Shown: piece after piece, positions 51,994-59,918 of the stretch
Numbering within the stretch: the first letter of the stretch is position 1
How the letters are laid out: every line of letters begins with the position of its first letter
From: Desulfonema magnum
GTDB lineage: Bacteria > Desulfobacterota > Desulfobacteria > Desulfobacterales > 4be13
Assembly (NCBI RefSeq): GCF_017377395.1
Contig: NZ_CP061800.1
Coordinates: 3,555,633-3,619,632, forward strand
Length of the DNA: 64,000 nucleotides
Reading direction: 5' to 3'
Notes under the pieces: model-generated
Told to the model about the DNA's origin: nothing
Seen by the model: the letters and a program-made list of their open reading frames with translations, nothing else
The model's database searches: none
Program-made: the position numbers and the translations under genes

Positions 51994-53487
51994 CTACATC
52001 CAGATTGCCTGCGCAGCCACACTCCGAAATCGTTCCAATGTTTGGCTGCCAACGGATTTCAAAGACAATAGCTGTTTATCATTCGCTGAAATCAAATCAC
52101 CAATGGTTTCAATACCGGCCTCAATAAGTAATTGTATTTTCTGTTCCGTAAGACCGTATGGATAAATTTTAGATTTTGCCAGCTCTCTGACTGATTTATT
52201 AATAACAGACAAATCAGCGGAATCAGGCAATTCGGGAAGCTCAATAGTATTGATTTCACTTCCCCTGTGAAATTCAGCAGGTTCATCATGCTCAGTTGAC
52301 CATTGTTGAAATAAATTATTCGTTAACCGGGTTCCCGGGGTATTTTCCAGAAGAACACACAGGCTTAAAACAAATCGGGAACCCCGTCCCCCGGATTTCA
52401 TTGCTCTTGACACATCACGCCTTGAGATAAAACCGGCATATTCAAGCATTTCAAATGGTTTTGCTAACTTATTTATAATATTCCGATGGATAATGGCTGA
52501 TCTTCGTTCCCTTTTACCGCAAATTCCAAACATTATTTCAGCGATATTTATCGCAGGCTCTATCATTAATTCATGTTTCCCCAGCTTGGGCTTCAGTTCC
52601 TCAAGCAATGGCCAATAATAATTGCCACAGAGAGAAAGTAAGACCGCTCCTAAATTTGACACACCAATTTTTGCATTGTCAGCACACCGTTCGGAAAGCG
52701 CATTGCATGCAAATATAAAGGCTCGCATATTCCCTAAGACAGCCCGTCCTAAAAAACCTGCAAATTTTATAAAATCAAGATCAGTGACAGGCATATTGCC
52801 GGAGAAAAATTGGGGAAACCGAAGTCTGATTATTTCGGCAAATAGCTCATCATACCCTGCCAGTTCCTCATTTCGGGAAATTTCTAAGACAGTGGCATCG
52901 TTGTAAACATCAAAGCGTGTTCCAAATTTTGTGACTCCCGGATAAATAGCTGCCTTACATGAAACAGTACTGCTTGAAAGCGTCCTGAAAATATCAAAAA
53001 AAGCTTCCAGCGGTGCTTCTCTGCCGATATGCGCTGCATCATCAAAAAATAAAACCAGTCTTGATTTCAGTTTGATCGTTAATTTGGAAAGCTCGGTCTG
53101 AACAGATGAAACAGATGGCTCCGGGTCAAAAGAAACAGACATCTCTCCCAGGCATTCCCGAACACGATCAATAAGCAGCCTGCAAAGGACCTTTTCATAC
53201 GCTCTTCCCTCTTTCCGAAGAAGCTCCAGATGACGTAAGCTGATATATACTCCGAATGCTGACGCATCTTTTTTATAAGGCGCAAGCTGACGTGAGGCTT
53301 CAATCATCAGAGCGCTTTTACCGCTTCCGCGCCCTCCTCTCAGAAGTACAGGCCCATGTGCGGCCAGTTTTGAAATAAACCGTTTGTCATAAGCCGTAAA
53401 ACGATGGTAGTCTGAGAATGTTTCAGGAGGATAGTCCTCAGCCGCAAGTATTAATGAAGATTGTTCATCAAAGTCATTTAATGTCAT
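51994..53487 (-). CDS. P-loop ATPase with C-terminal HhH-like domain, unknown function
   Basis: This 497-residue protein has an AAA/STAND-like ATPase core: a preceding YPPETFSDYHRFTAYDKRF strand-helix, Walker A LLRGGRGSGKSALM (lysine 57) and Walker B RLVLFFDDAAHIG (Asp149-Asp150). A middle region of about 250 residues is alpha-helical and likely contains winged-helix sensors (KPFEMLEYAGFISRRDVS). The last ~50 residues (LTEQKIQLLIEAGIETIGDLI then LLSLKSVGSQTLERFR) resemble the helix-hairpin-helix of RNA polymerase alpha-CTD or UvrC, i.e. DNA binding. It overlaps the preceding gene by 4 bp. The pair looks like a two-gene effector system; the ATPase probably senses something and signals to the partner. 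Specific function is unknown. Confidence 0.7.
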   Translation of the reverse strand: MTLNDFDEQSSLILAAEDYPPETFSDYHRFTAYDKRFISKLAAHGPVLLRGGRGSGKSALMIEASRQLAPYKKDASAFGVYISLRHLELLRKEGRAYEKVLCRLLIDRVRECLGEMSVSFDPEPSVSSVQTELSKLTIKLKSRLVLFFDDAAHIGREAPLEAFFDIFRTLSSSTVSCKAAIYPGVTKFGTRFDVYNDATVLEISRNEELAGYDELFAEIIRLRFPQFFSGNMPVTDLDFIKFAGFLGRAVLGNMRAFIFACNALSERCADNAKIGVSNLGAVLLSLCGNYYWPLLEELKPKLGKHELMIEPAINIAEIMFGICGKRERRSAIIHRNIINKLAKPFEMLEYAGFISRRDVSRAMKSGGRGSRFVLSLCVLLENTPGTRLTNNLFQQWSTEHDEPAEFHRGSEINTIELPELPDSADLSVINKSVRELAKSKIYPYGLTEQKIQLLIEAGIETIGDLISANDKQLLSLKSVGSQTLERFRSVAAQAIWM

Positions 53488-54227
53488 ATAATTTCCGCCT
53501 TTTGAAAATTTTCATAGTAATCAAGTGATTTTTCAAATGAAATTCTGAAGGGAATATGCGAAACCGAGTTAATCGCCAATCCCAATGAAGCAATGATATA
53601 AAATGAATCCTGAATTAAATTTGAAATGGTACTGCGATCAAATATTGATTCTGTTGATATGACAAATTCATGATGTATTCCCTTGGAAAGCGTTGAATAT
53701 AATCTTCTGAGTTCCCGTCGGATGTTGCTACAAAACCCCTCGCTGCCTATATTTCTGATTCGGGCCAGCCATTCTCCGCCTCTTCCGGTTGGGACATTAT
53801 CTAAAAGCTTTTCTATCGCATTTTTCCAGAAAATATGTTCGTAATAATCGCCCAAAAGAGCACGGGTGGGTTTCACAATATTTTTATCCTTCCAAAGACC
53901 ATCCTTTACTTTTTCTGCGAGAATATCGCCCTGCCATTGAATAGAAGCTTTGTTTTGCTTACCAACTTGATAATCAGACTGTTTCTGCACCTCTCGAAGC
54001 ATAAGAATTCTGAACGGATCAATGCGGGCAAGAACAGCAGTGCAACCAAGTTCTAAAATTGATCGTCCGAGGAAAGGGCCGAAAAATGATATATGATTGC
54101 TATCTTTAACAGCCATAAGTCCATCTATAACCGCGCTCAGTGACATTCCAATCTGGTTCAGCGCTTCGCCAAGTTCTGATTCATCATCAGGAACACCGCA
54201 AACAAGCCGTTTTAAGTCTCTGTCCAT
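53484..54227 (-). CDS. Helical protein of unknown function, partner of the ATPase
   Basis: This 247-residue protein has no signal peptide or clear membrane segment. It is predicted mainly helical, with a suggestive C-terminal motif LRRLYSTLSKGIHHEFVIST; phrases of the type LYxxLSxxxHxE occur in HEPN-like and DUF4145-like nuclease-associated families, but the match is too weak to assign. The middle holds FGPFLGRSILELGCTAVLAR. Its ATG (54227) abuts the end of the attC site of the DarTG cassette; the sequence upstream of the cassette (CACAATAGGATAAG) would give it a ribosome site if the cassette were absent. It overlaps the ATPase gene (ATGA), so the two are translationally coupled. Confidence 0.65.
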   Translation of the reverse strand: MDRDLKRLVCGVPDDESELGEALNQIGMSLSAVIDGLMAVKDSNHISFFGPFLGRSILELGCTAVLARIDPFRILMLREVQKQSDYQVGKQNKASIQWQGDILAEKVKDGLWKDKNIVKPTRALLGDYYEHIFWKNAIEKLLDNVPTGRGGEWLARIRNIGSEGFCSNIRRELRRLYSTLSKGIHHEFVISTESIFDRSTISNLIQDSFYIIASLGLAINSVSHIPFRISFEKSLDYYENFQKAEII

Positions 54228-54316
54228 CGATTGAATTCAGCGGCGGCGAGGGATTTGGCGAGACCTTCAATTAAGGAAACGCCCCCTCCGTCCGCTGCTG
54301 CAATGAGTAGTTAGGC
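54228..54316 (-). other. attC-like recombination site
   Basis: The site starts GCCTAAC (54316-54310, R'' core) 7 bp after the darG stop and ends CTGAATTCAATCG. Internal arms CAGCAGCGG and CCGCCGCTG pair, then GAGGG...GGCG and CGCC...CCCTC, giving an imperfect long hairpin with unpaired bases on one side. Closed on the cassette start it would read ...CAATCGTTAGGC, very like known attC ends (TCAAGCGTTAGGC). Length, 89 bp plus 6, is in the normal range. Confidence 0.6.
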
Positions 54317-54323
54317 GGTTCTA

Positions 54324-55049
54324 TCAGATAAAAAGTGGTTGCTGTGTCATTATTTGAGGGAGTTTAGAATTATTTGTACAGACAACATCGCCTTTCTGAG
54401 CTTCAATGTAGAATAGCCTGAAGATGCTTTCATAACTCTGCTTTCCGACACCCTTTACTTTTTGTAACTGATAAAATCGATGAAGCGGTAATGCCTTCAG
54501 AATGTTATCCGAAATACTTTTCCGTATTTTTAACTTGGACATCCATTGTTCTTCATCCATCTGATTGAGCATGTCAAGCATCTTTTTCTCTATACCGACA
54601 GCTTTCCCTTCCTCATCAAGACAAATGTAGACATCTATATCGAGAGGTTTCAGATAGTTTTCCATTAAAGGTTTGACATTTTTCCAATCAAGCTTACCAC
54701 GACCGCTTCCCAGCTTAGGAAATGCTATGGAACTGATTTCATACCTCTCATAGTTGCTAACAAAATAATCCAAGCCTTCTTCTAACCATTCAATTTTAGA
54801 CGGATATTTCCAATGATCCTTTGTCGGAAAATTCATAACCATAAAATCACTGTTACATCTGTAAACATAAGGCTTACCAGTTCTGACCCTGCTTTCCTTG
54901 CAGAGTTTTTTATAATCTTTATACATTTCCGGAAAACGCAATTTGCATTCAAGGGCAAGACCGGCTCCCATTACCCCGACACAATTCACTGTATTGACAA
55001 CTGTTTGTACATCAACATTAAAAATAGTTGTCTTACTATATTTAATCAT
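54324..55049 (-). CDS. darG: DarG-like macrodomain antitoxin (DNA ADP-ribosyl glycohydrolase)
   Basis: The first ~155 residues of this 241-residue protein form a macrodomain: TTIFNVDVQTVVNTVNCVGV, MGAGLALECKLRFPEMYKDY and FPKLGSGRGKLDW match DarG-type ADP-ribose-binding loops. DarG removes ADP-ribose from thymidine in single-stranded DNA and so reverses DarT. A ~85-residue C-terminal extension (from KMLDMLNQMDEEQ) probably binds the toxin, as in full-length DarG, though shorter. It starts 11 bp after darT on the same strand, the canonical toxin-antitoxin order. Its stop is 7 bp before the attC core. The ATG start at 55049 follows TTTAAAGGATAAAACG. Confidence 0.9.
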   Translation of the reverse strand: MIKYSKTTIFNVDVQTVVNTVNCVGVMGAGLALECKLRFPEMYKDYKKLCKESRVRTGKPYVYRCNSDFMVMNFPTKDHWKYPSKIEWLEEGLDYFVSNYERYEISSIAFPKLGSGRGKLDWKNVKPLMENYLKPLDIDVYICLDEEGKAVGIEKKMLDMLNQMDEEQWMSKLKIRKSISDNILKALPLHRFYQLQKVKGVGKQSYESIFRLFYIEAQKGDVVCTNNSKLPQIMTQQPLFI

Positions 55050-55060
55050 CGTTTTATCCT

Positions 55061-55654
55061 TTAAAAATACAAGCCCTTATTAATTTCTGTTACAACATGA
55101 AATTTTTGTGACAACAAATTTTGAACCGTATTCAACTGTATATTGTTATAACAAAAAATTTTCATGATATATTGAGTGGCGACTCTTTTAGGCACTAAAA
55201 TTTCAGCACATTTTATTCGCCGTCCGTCATAATGATTATTCCAATATACAGCATTTATGATGTTCCAGGCGAGATTATCAAGCATAGATGTCCCTTTATA
55301 AAATGTTGTATCATCTGATGCTGCGTTTCCGTCGGAAAAAATTGTGTTCGGATGCAGAAGTAACTGAGCATCAACTCCAATAAAAATAATTTCATTTTGG
55401 AATTCTCTCAAAGCATACAGCATCGGATTTCTAGGCGAAAAGTAAAAACAAACATATCTGTGCAAGGGAATATCGTCTATAATTCTTAAACCTCTGCGAG
55501 CCTGAACTGATTGATTCGATATATCGTTAGCAATGAGTCTGTGGCGATGAGCTTCTTCATGTGAAAGCAATCCATACTCCAAAATATTACTCAAATTGCG
55601 TATATTTGTCATGTGATACAAATAATGAATATGATGTTTTCTGATATAATTCAT
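55061..55654 (-). CDS. darT: DarT-like single-stranded-DNA ADP-ribosyltransferase toxin
   Basis: This 197-residue protein matches DarT (DUF4433), which modifies thymidines in ssDNA motifs with ADP-ribose from NAD and blocks replication. Hallmarks are the HxxN-like start HYLYHMTNIRNLSNILEYGL, the DISNQSVQARR loop, the central YFSPRNPMLYAL segment and the catalytic Glu in CAEILVPKRVA near residue 160. Length is typical. It is the first gene of the cassette; its start ATG (55654) lies 40 bp after the GTTAGGC core, so expression may depend on a promoter in or upstream of pyrBC. DarTG modules are anti-phage defence systems in several bacteria. Confidence 0.9.
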   Translation of the reverse strand: MNYIRKHHIHYLYHMTNIRNLSNILEYGLLSHEEAHRHRLIANDISNQSVQARRGLRIIDDIPLHRYVCFYFSPRNPMLYALREFQNEIIFIGVDAQLLLHPNTIFSDGNAASDDTTFYKGTSMLDNLAWNIINAVYWNNHYDGRRIKCAEILVPKRVATQYIMKIFCYNNIQLNTVQNLLSQKFHVVTEINKGLYF

Positions 55655-55728
55655 AAAGCAGTGGTCTTGTGTTATTTCAATAAAAACCGCCTAACTTATC
55701 CTATTGTGGAATTCAAATTTTAAGCAGA

Positions 55729-57024
55729 CTACACCTCCCCCACCTGACACACAAGATCATCAAATACAATGTTGCCGTCTGTCATGGTCAGCACAGCCTT
55801 GCCTTTCATATTCCAGCCGTTAAAAGGCGTGTTGCGGCTGCGTGATCGGAAATCATCCGCATTAACCACCCACAGCCTGGCCAGATCAATGATCGTAATA
55901 TCCGCAGGTCTGCCGACCTTCAGGCCATTCTCAAGTCCGAGTATTCTGGCGGGATTTGTTGCCATCTTTTCAATGAGCTGCGTGATGGTAAGCACCCCTT
56001 TTTCAACCAATGTCAGACTCAGAGAAAGCGAAGTCTCAAGTCCGATGATGCCGTTTGCGGCCCGGTCAAATTCCACGTCTTTCTCAAGAGAGGAATGGGG
56101 CGCATGATCCGTGACAATCGCATCAAGGGTGCCGTCCGCAAGCCCCTCAAGAACGGCTTCTCTGTCCGAATGGGAACGCAAAGGCGGATTCATCTTTGCA
56201 TTTGTGTCATATTCCGCGACCGCATCTTCGGTGAGTGTGAAATAATGCGGGGCAGTCTCAGCCGTGACCGGAACGCCTCTTTTTTTGGCCTCTCTTATGG
56301 CCTGCACAGATTCGGCCGTGCTGACATGGGCAATATGAAGCCGTGCGCGGGTAAGTTCGCAAAGGGCAATATCCCGCATGACCATTATGCTTTCCGCAGC
56401 ATTGGGGATTCCGGGAAGTCCCATTTGCGTGGCAAGCGCGCCCTCGTTCATGGCACCGTTTGCAACAAGATCAAGTTCCTCACAATGGGAGATGATGGGA
56501 AGATCAAAGCCTTTGGCATATTCCATGGCTCTTCGCATCAGCTGGCTGTTCACAACCGGATGGCCGTCATCTGAAAGTGCGACAGCTCCGGCTTCTTTCA
56601 ATTCGCCGTATTCGCACAGAACTTTTCCCTCGGTTCCCCTGCTTATCGCGGCAACAGGCCAGACACGGGCCGCGTTTGCCTCTCTGGCTTTTTTGATTAT
56701 ATATTCGGTTATCTGTCCGTTATCATTCACCGGATCGGTATTGGGCATGGCGCAGACTGCTGTCAGACCGCCGTGAATTGCAGCCTGACACCCTGTCTCA
56801 ATTGTCTCTTTGTATTCATGCCCCGGCTCCCTAAGGTGAACATGCATGTCTATGAGACCCGGTGTCACGATCTTACCCGCGGCATGAATTACCGAGTCTC
56901 CGGCTTCCAGTTTCGAGCCGATCTCGATAATTTTTCCGTTCTCGATAAGAATATCCATGATCCCATCCAGATTTCCCGGATCAATAACCCTTCCGCCCCT
57001 AATCAGAACTTGCATTTCGAACAC
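55729..57024 (-). CDS. pyrC: Dihydroorotase
   Basis: This 431-residue zinc amidohydrolase closes carbamoyl-aspartate to dihydroorotate in pyrimidine synthesis. It has the metal motif [20 protein letters not shown], the [10 protein letters not shown] loop, [41 protein letters not shown] and the catalytic Asp in IVTDHAPHS. Features are those of the PyrC class I (subtilis/Aquifex-type) enzymes that associate with PyrB. Its start overlaps the end of pyrB by 26 bp, so translation is coupled. Beyond its stop come 34 bp of spacer and then the cassette border. Confidence 0.96.
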   Translation of the reverse strand: MFEMQVLIRGGRVIDPGNLDGIMDILIENGKIIEIGSKLEAGDSVIHAAGKIVTPGLIDMHVHLREPGHEYKETIETGCQAAIHGGLTAVCAMPNTDPVNDNGQITEYIIKKAREANAARVWPVAAISRGTEGKVLCEYGELKEAGAVALSDDGHPVVNSQLMRRAMEYAKGFDLPIISHCEELDLVANGAMNEGALATQMGLPGIPNAAESIMVMRDIALCELTRARLHIAHVSTAESVQAIREAKKRGVPVTAETAPHYFTLTEDAVAEYDTNAKMNPPLRSHSDREAVLEGLADGTLDAIVTDHAPHSSLEKDVEFDRAANGIIGLETSLSLSLTLVEKGVLTITQLIEKMATNPARILGLENGLKVGRPADITIIDLARLWVVNADDFRSRSRNTPFNGWNMKGKAVLTMTDGNIVFDDLVCQVGEV

Positions 57025-57940
57025 CTCCTGAAACTAAGTATAAAAGCGCCATCCGAACCGCGACACCGTTTGTCACCTGATCGAGGATGACAGAATAAGG
57101 ACCGTCCGCGACATCAGGGGAGATTTCAACCCCCCGGTTCACAGGCCCCGGATGCATAATCAGCACATCATCTTTGGCATGTTTTCTCAGTCTCTCTTTT
57201 GAAAGCCCGAACACTCTGGCGTATTCCCGCTCTGTTGAAAACAGGAATCCTTTTTGCCGTTCTTTTTGTATTCTCAGCATCATGATCACATCCGCACCAT
57301 GAATTGCGTTATCTATATTATGAACAACAGAAACACCAAGGGTTTCAATTCCTCTCGGTATCATGGTGGGAGGACCTGCCAAAACCACATCTGCCCCCAT
57401 TTTCGTAAACCCCGCAATATCGGATCGCGCCACCCGGCTGTGGGATATGTCGCCAATGATTGCGATACGCAGGTCTCTGAGGGTTCCTTTGTTTTCCCTG
57501 ACCGTCATCATGTCAAGAAGGGCCTGGGACGGGTGTGCGTGGGTCCCGTCGCCAGCGTTGATGACCGAGGCTTTCAGCCGTTTTGCCAGCATATGGGGCG
57601 CACCGGATGAGCTGTGCCGCATCACGATCACATCCGCGTTCATGGCCTCAATATTCCGGGCCGTGTCAATCAGAGTCTCGCCCTTGACCATACTGCTGGT
57701 GCTGGCGGATATTGAAATGCTGTCCGCGCTCAGGCGCTTGGCTGCAATGTCAAAAGAGGTTCGTGTACGCGTACTGGCCTCATAAAAAAAAAGAACAATG
57801 GTTCTCCCTCTTAACGTGGGAACCTTTTTGACAGGCCGTTCTGAAATTTCCTTCATTCTGTCGGCAGTATCCAGAATCAGCGATATCTCTTCAACTGAAA
57901 GGGATGCCATGTCCAGAATATCTTTTTTTACAAACTGCAT
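56999..57940 (-). CDS. pyrB: Aspartate carbamoyltransferase catalytic subunit
   Basis: This 313-residue enzyme condenses carbamoyl phosphate with aspartate. The carbamoyl-phosphate loop reads [20 protein letters not shown], followed by [17 protein letters not shown], the aspartate-transcarbamoylase segment [31 protein letters not shown], and the C-terminal [12 protein letters not shown]. All catalytic-chain signatures are present and the length is normal. The ATG at 57940 lies after AAAAGGTAGATTT. It heads the pyrB-pyrC operon; no regulatory pyrI is seen, and the upstream region shows no obvious PyrR-type leader. The gap 57941-58474 has only repeats. Confidence 0.97.
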   Translation of the reverse strand: MQFVKKDILDMASLSVEEISLILDTADRMKEISERPVKKVPTLRGRTIVLFFYEASTRTRTSFDIAAKRLSADSISISASTSSMVKGETLIDTARNIEAMNADVIVMRHSSSGAPHMLAKRLKASVINAGDGTHAHPSQALLDMMTVRENKGTLRDLRIAIIGDISHSRVARSDIAGFTKMGADVVLAGPPTMIPRGIETLGVSVVHNIDNAIHGADVIMMLRIQKERQKGFLFSTEREYARVFGLSKERLRKHAKDDVLIMHPGPVNRGVEISPDVADGPYSVILDQVTNGVAVRMALLYLVSGGVRNASSD

Positions 57941-58164
57941 AAATCTACCTTTTCAGGGATCGGGAAATTTTCTGAATTCTCTCTGAAAAAAAGGCAGAGA
58001 TTTGAAATGGTTACAGCAGAACACCACTGCACAACCTTATCCTCCCTTTCCTTTTTTTACAAGGATGACCAATATGCCGGAAATTTCTGACAGGTGCATG
58101 ATATCCCGAGTCCCCTGCCCGATTTGAATTATTAAGTTTTTGAATCTTTAAGTTTTTTATTAGG

Positions 58165-58380
58165 AAAATTATAAAAGCTGCTCCTCCGCTAAAAGGATTT
58201 CATATAAAAAACGGGATTCATAGGAAACGCTCATAAAAAACCCGGTTTTTTTACCCCCGTTTATGAAAATATTTTCAGTGAAAGCAGATAAAAAACCCGG
58301 ATTTTCAGAAATTGTTTTCATGGTAAAGTATCTAAAAATCCGCTTCTTATACAAAATCCCTGTAGCGAAAAGGAGGGAGC
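58165..58380. repeat. Degenerate copy of the GCTGCAAGG-type inverted-repeat element
   Basis: Left part GCTAAAAGGATTTCATATAA and right part CTTCTTATACAAAATCCCTG are an imperfect inverted pair; between them lies an AAACGCTCAT-type repeat. The arrangement is the same as at 59709-59882, where the ends are perfect. Confidence 0.65.
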
Positions 58381-58474
58381 AGGCTTTGTTCTCATAGGAA
58401 ATTATAAAACTGAAAGTTGAGGTTAAGAACTGAAAATCGCAAACTTATCAATTATCAATTATCAATTATCAATT

Positions 58475-58620
58475 AAGTACCTAACCATAAGTTTTCGATA
58501 GTTTTCCCGGGGAGGAAACCCGGCTTTTTTTCCGGAATGATTCGCTGACCCTGAAGGAAAAAGCCGGGTTTCTCCGCTGCTCGCAGAAAAAATGTATAAA
58601 AAACTTTTGATCGGGTACTT
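58475..58620. repeat. TAAGTACC...GGTACTTA element overlapping the lepB stop codon
   Basis: This 146-bp copy has ends AAGTACCTAACCATAAG and TTTTGATCGGGTACTT. The last two bases, with the next A, form the complement of the lepB stop TAA at 58619-58621, so the element's end supplies the stop codon. A 7-bp array (CAATTAT) abuts its left side. Confidence 0.75.
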
Positions 58621-59296
58621 ATTTCAGCCATTGTCCGATTCTTCCCCACCGGACATAATCGAGTGTGGGGCCGGAATTATCTTTGTTCCAGGACCAGTAA
58701 ATCATAAAAGCTTTTCCTTTGACTGCTTTCAGATTTACAAATCCCCAGAACCTGCTGTCATAACTCTGGTCCCGGTTATCCCCCATGACAAAAAGGGAAT
58801 CAGAAGGCACTTTTTGGGGTCCGAAATTATCCCTGGGATGCGTGCTGGTTCCCGGAAGAATATAAGAATCTTTATAAACTGCATAATCCCCGTTAAAAGG
58901 CTTGTTATTCACATAAAGCTGTTTGTCGCGGATTTCAATCACATCCCCGGCAACGCCCACAACCCGTTTGATAAAATCCTTTTCAGGGTCTTCGGGAAAC
59001 TCAAATACAACAATATCCTCGCGTTTGGGTTCTTTGAACGAAACAATGGTCTTTTGAAGATACGGAATCTTTACTCCGTAAATGAATTTGTTGACCAGGA
59101 TATGGTCTCCTATCTGGAGCGTCTCTTTCATGGATCCGGAAGGAATTTTAAATGCCTGAACAACAAAGGTGCGTATAAACAAGGCAAGTATGATGGCAAC
59201 GACGATGGCTTCGATATTTTCCCTGAGATTGCTTTTTTTTGTGGGCTGTTTGTTGTTTTTAGGCGGTTTTTCTTTTTCCGAAGGTTTTTTCGACAT
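58619..59296 (-). CDS. lepB: Signal peptidase I
   Basis: The 225-residue protein starts at ATG 59296; a frame extension upstream lies in 7-bp repeats and is unlikely to be translated. A lysine-rich cytosolic tail leads to one membrane segment (ENIEAIVVAIILALFIRTFV). Catalytic Ser55 is in KIPSGSMKETL and Lys110 in DFIKRVVGVAGD, followed by GDNRDQSYDSRFWGFV, the box E region of type I signal peptidases. The enzyme removes signal peptides in the periplasm; the many secreted proteins here need it. Its stop codon overlaps the end of a dispersed repeat. Confidence 0.96.
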   Translation of the reverse strand: MSKKPSEKEKPPKNNKQPTKKSNLRENIEAIVVAIILALFIRTFVVQAFKIPSGSMKETLQIGDHILVNKFIYGVKIPYLQKTIVSFKEPKREDIVVFEFPEDPEKDFIKRVVGVAGDVIEIRDKQLYVNNKPFNGDYAVYKDSYILPGTSTHPRDNFGPQKVPSDSLFVMGDNRDQSYDSRFWGFVNLKAVKGKAFMIYWSWNKDNSGPTLDYVRWGRIGQWLK

Positions 59297-59545
59297 GTTT
59301 CTTATTTTTTCGGTACCTTTCTTTATTATTGGTGGTTGGTGATTGGTGACTGATGATTGGTGACTGGCTGATAACTGGCAAGTAACAAATGACAAATCTC
59401 AAATCACCTTTCTGAAAACTTCGGGATGTTTCTATATTCTGGCGTGATTTTTGTCAAGGCATTGTTCGCGAGGCGTGCCAAACCGTAAGCTCTGCACTTC
59501 GGATATAGTGGTGTCTGTCACTCGAAAATCAAGTTTTTTGTAATT
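59297..59545. repeat. Short (GGTGATT)n array and spacer upstream of lepB
   Basis: Units of GGTGATT, TGATTGG and GTGACTG at 59331-59375 have the 7-bp period of the other arrays. Nothing else in the 622-bp gap to 59918 is coding; the remainder is covered by the two elements listed separately. Confidence 0.7.
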
Positions 59546-59692
59546 AAGTACCTAACCATAAGTTTTCGATATTTGTCAGAGAAAGAAACCCGGCTTTTTC
59601 CCGGAATGATCCGCCTCCTGTGAAGGAAAAAGCCGGATTTCTCCGCCATTCACAGAAAAAAATATGTATAAAAAACTTTTGATCGGGTACTT
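59546..59692. repeat. TAAGTACC...GGTACTTA element
   Basis: This 147-bp copy is closely related to 58475-58620 and in the same orientation; together the two bracket lepB. The core is AAACCCGGCTTTTTC...GAAAAAGCCGGATTT. Confidence 0.75.
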
Positions 59693-59708
59693 ATAAAAGC
59701 TGGCTCCC

Positions 59709-59882
59709 GCTGCAAGGATTTTGTATAAGAAACGGGATTCATAAGAAACGCTCATAAAAAACCCGGGGTTTTCACCCCCGGTCATGAAACTATGTGTGAA
59801 AACAGACAAAAAACCCGGGTTTTCCAAATGTATTTTCATGGTAAAGGGATTAAATCCTCTTCTTATACAAAATCCTTGCAGC
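59709..59882. mobile_element. MITE-like element with perfect 23-bp terminal inverted repeats
   Basis: Ends at 59709-59731 (beginning GCTGCAAGGATTTTG) and 59860-59882 are exact complements over 23 bp. The interior (about 59747-59845) is a copy of the AAACGCTCAT-type repeat. Clear direct repeats outside the ends are not seen. No transposase is encoded. Confidence 0.65.
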
Positions 59883-59918
59883 AAAAATTCAGTCAACCGA
59901 AAAAAGCTGATGATCGAG

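Larger units (their letters stand above)
54228..55694 (-). mobile_element. Integron-type gene cassette carrying darT-darG
   Basis: On the minus strand the segment begins with TTAGGC after a G (GTTAGGC at 55695-55689, matching the core site GTTRRRY), runs through darT and darG, and ends with an attC-like site. The first 11 bases GTTAGGCGGTT are the exact complement of the bases at the start of that attC, as cassette logic demands. If excised, the flanks would read GGATAAG joined to ATGGACAGAG. No integrase is in the window. The junction G-ATG fits reported secondary-site preferences of integron integrases. Confidence 0.6.

Noticed and set aside
53835-54056. Plus-strand short frames inside the ATPase-partner region
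   Set aside because: They are antisense shadows of the coupled minus-strand genes.
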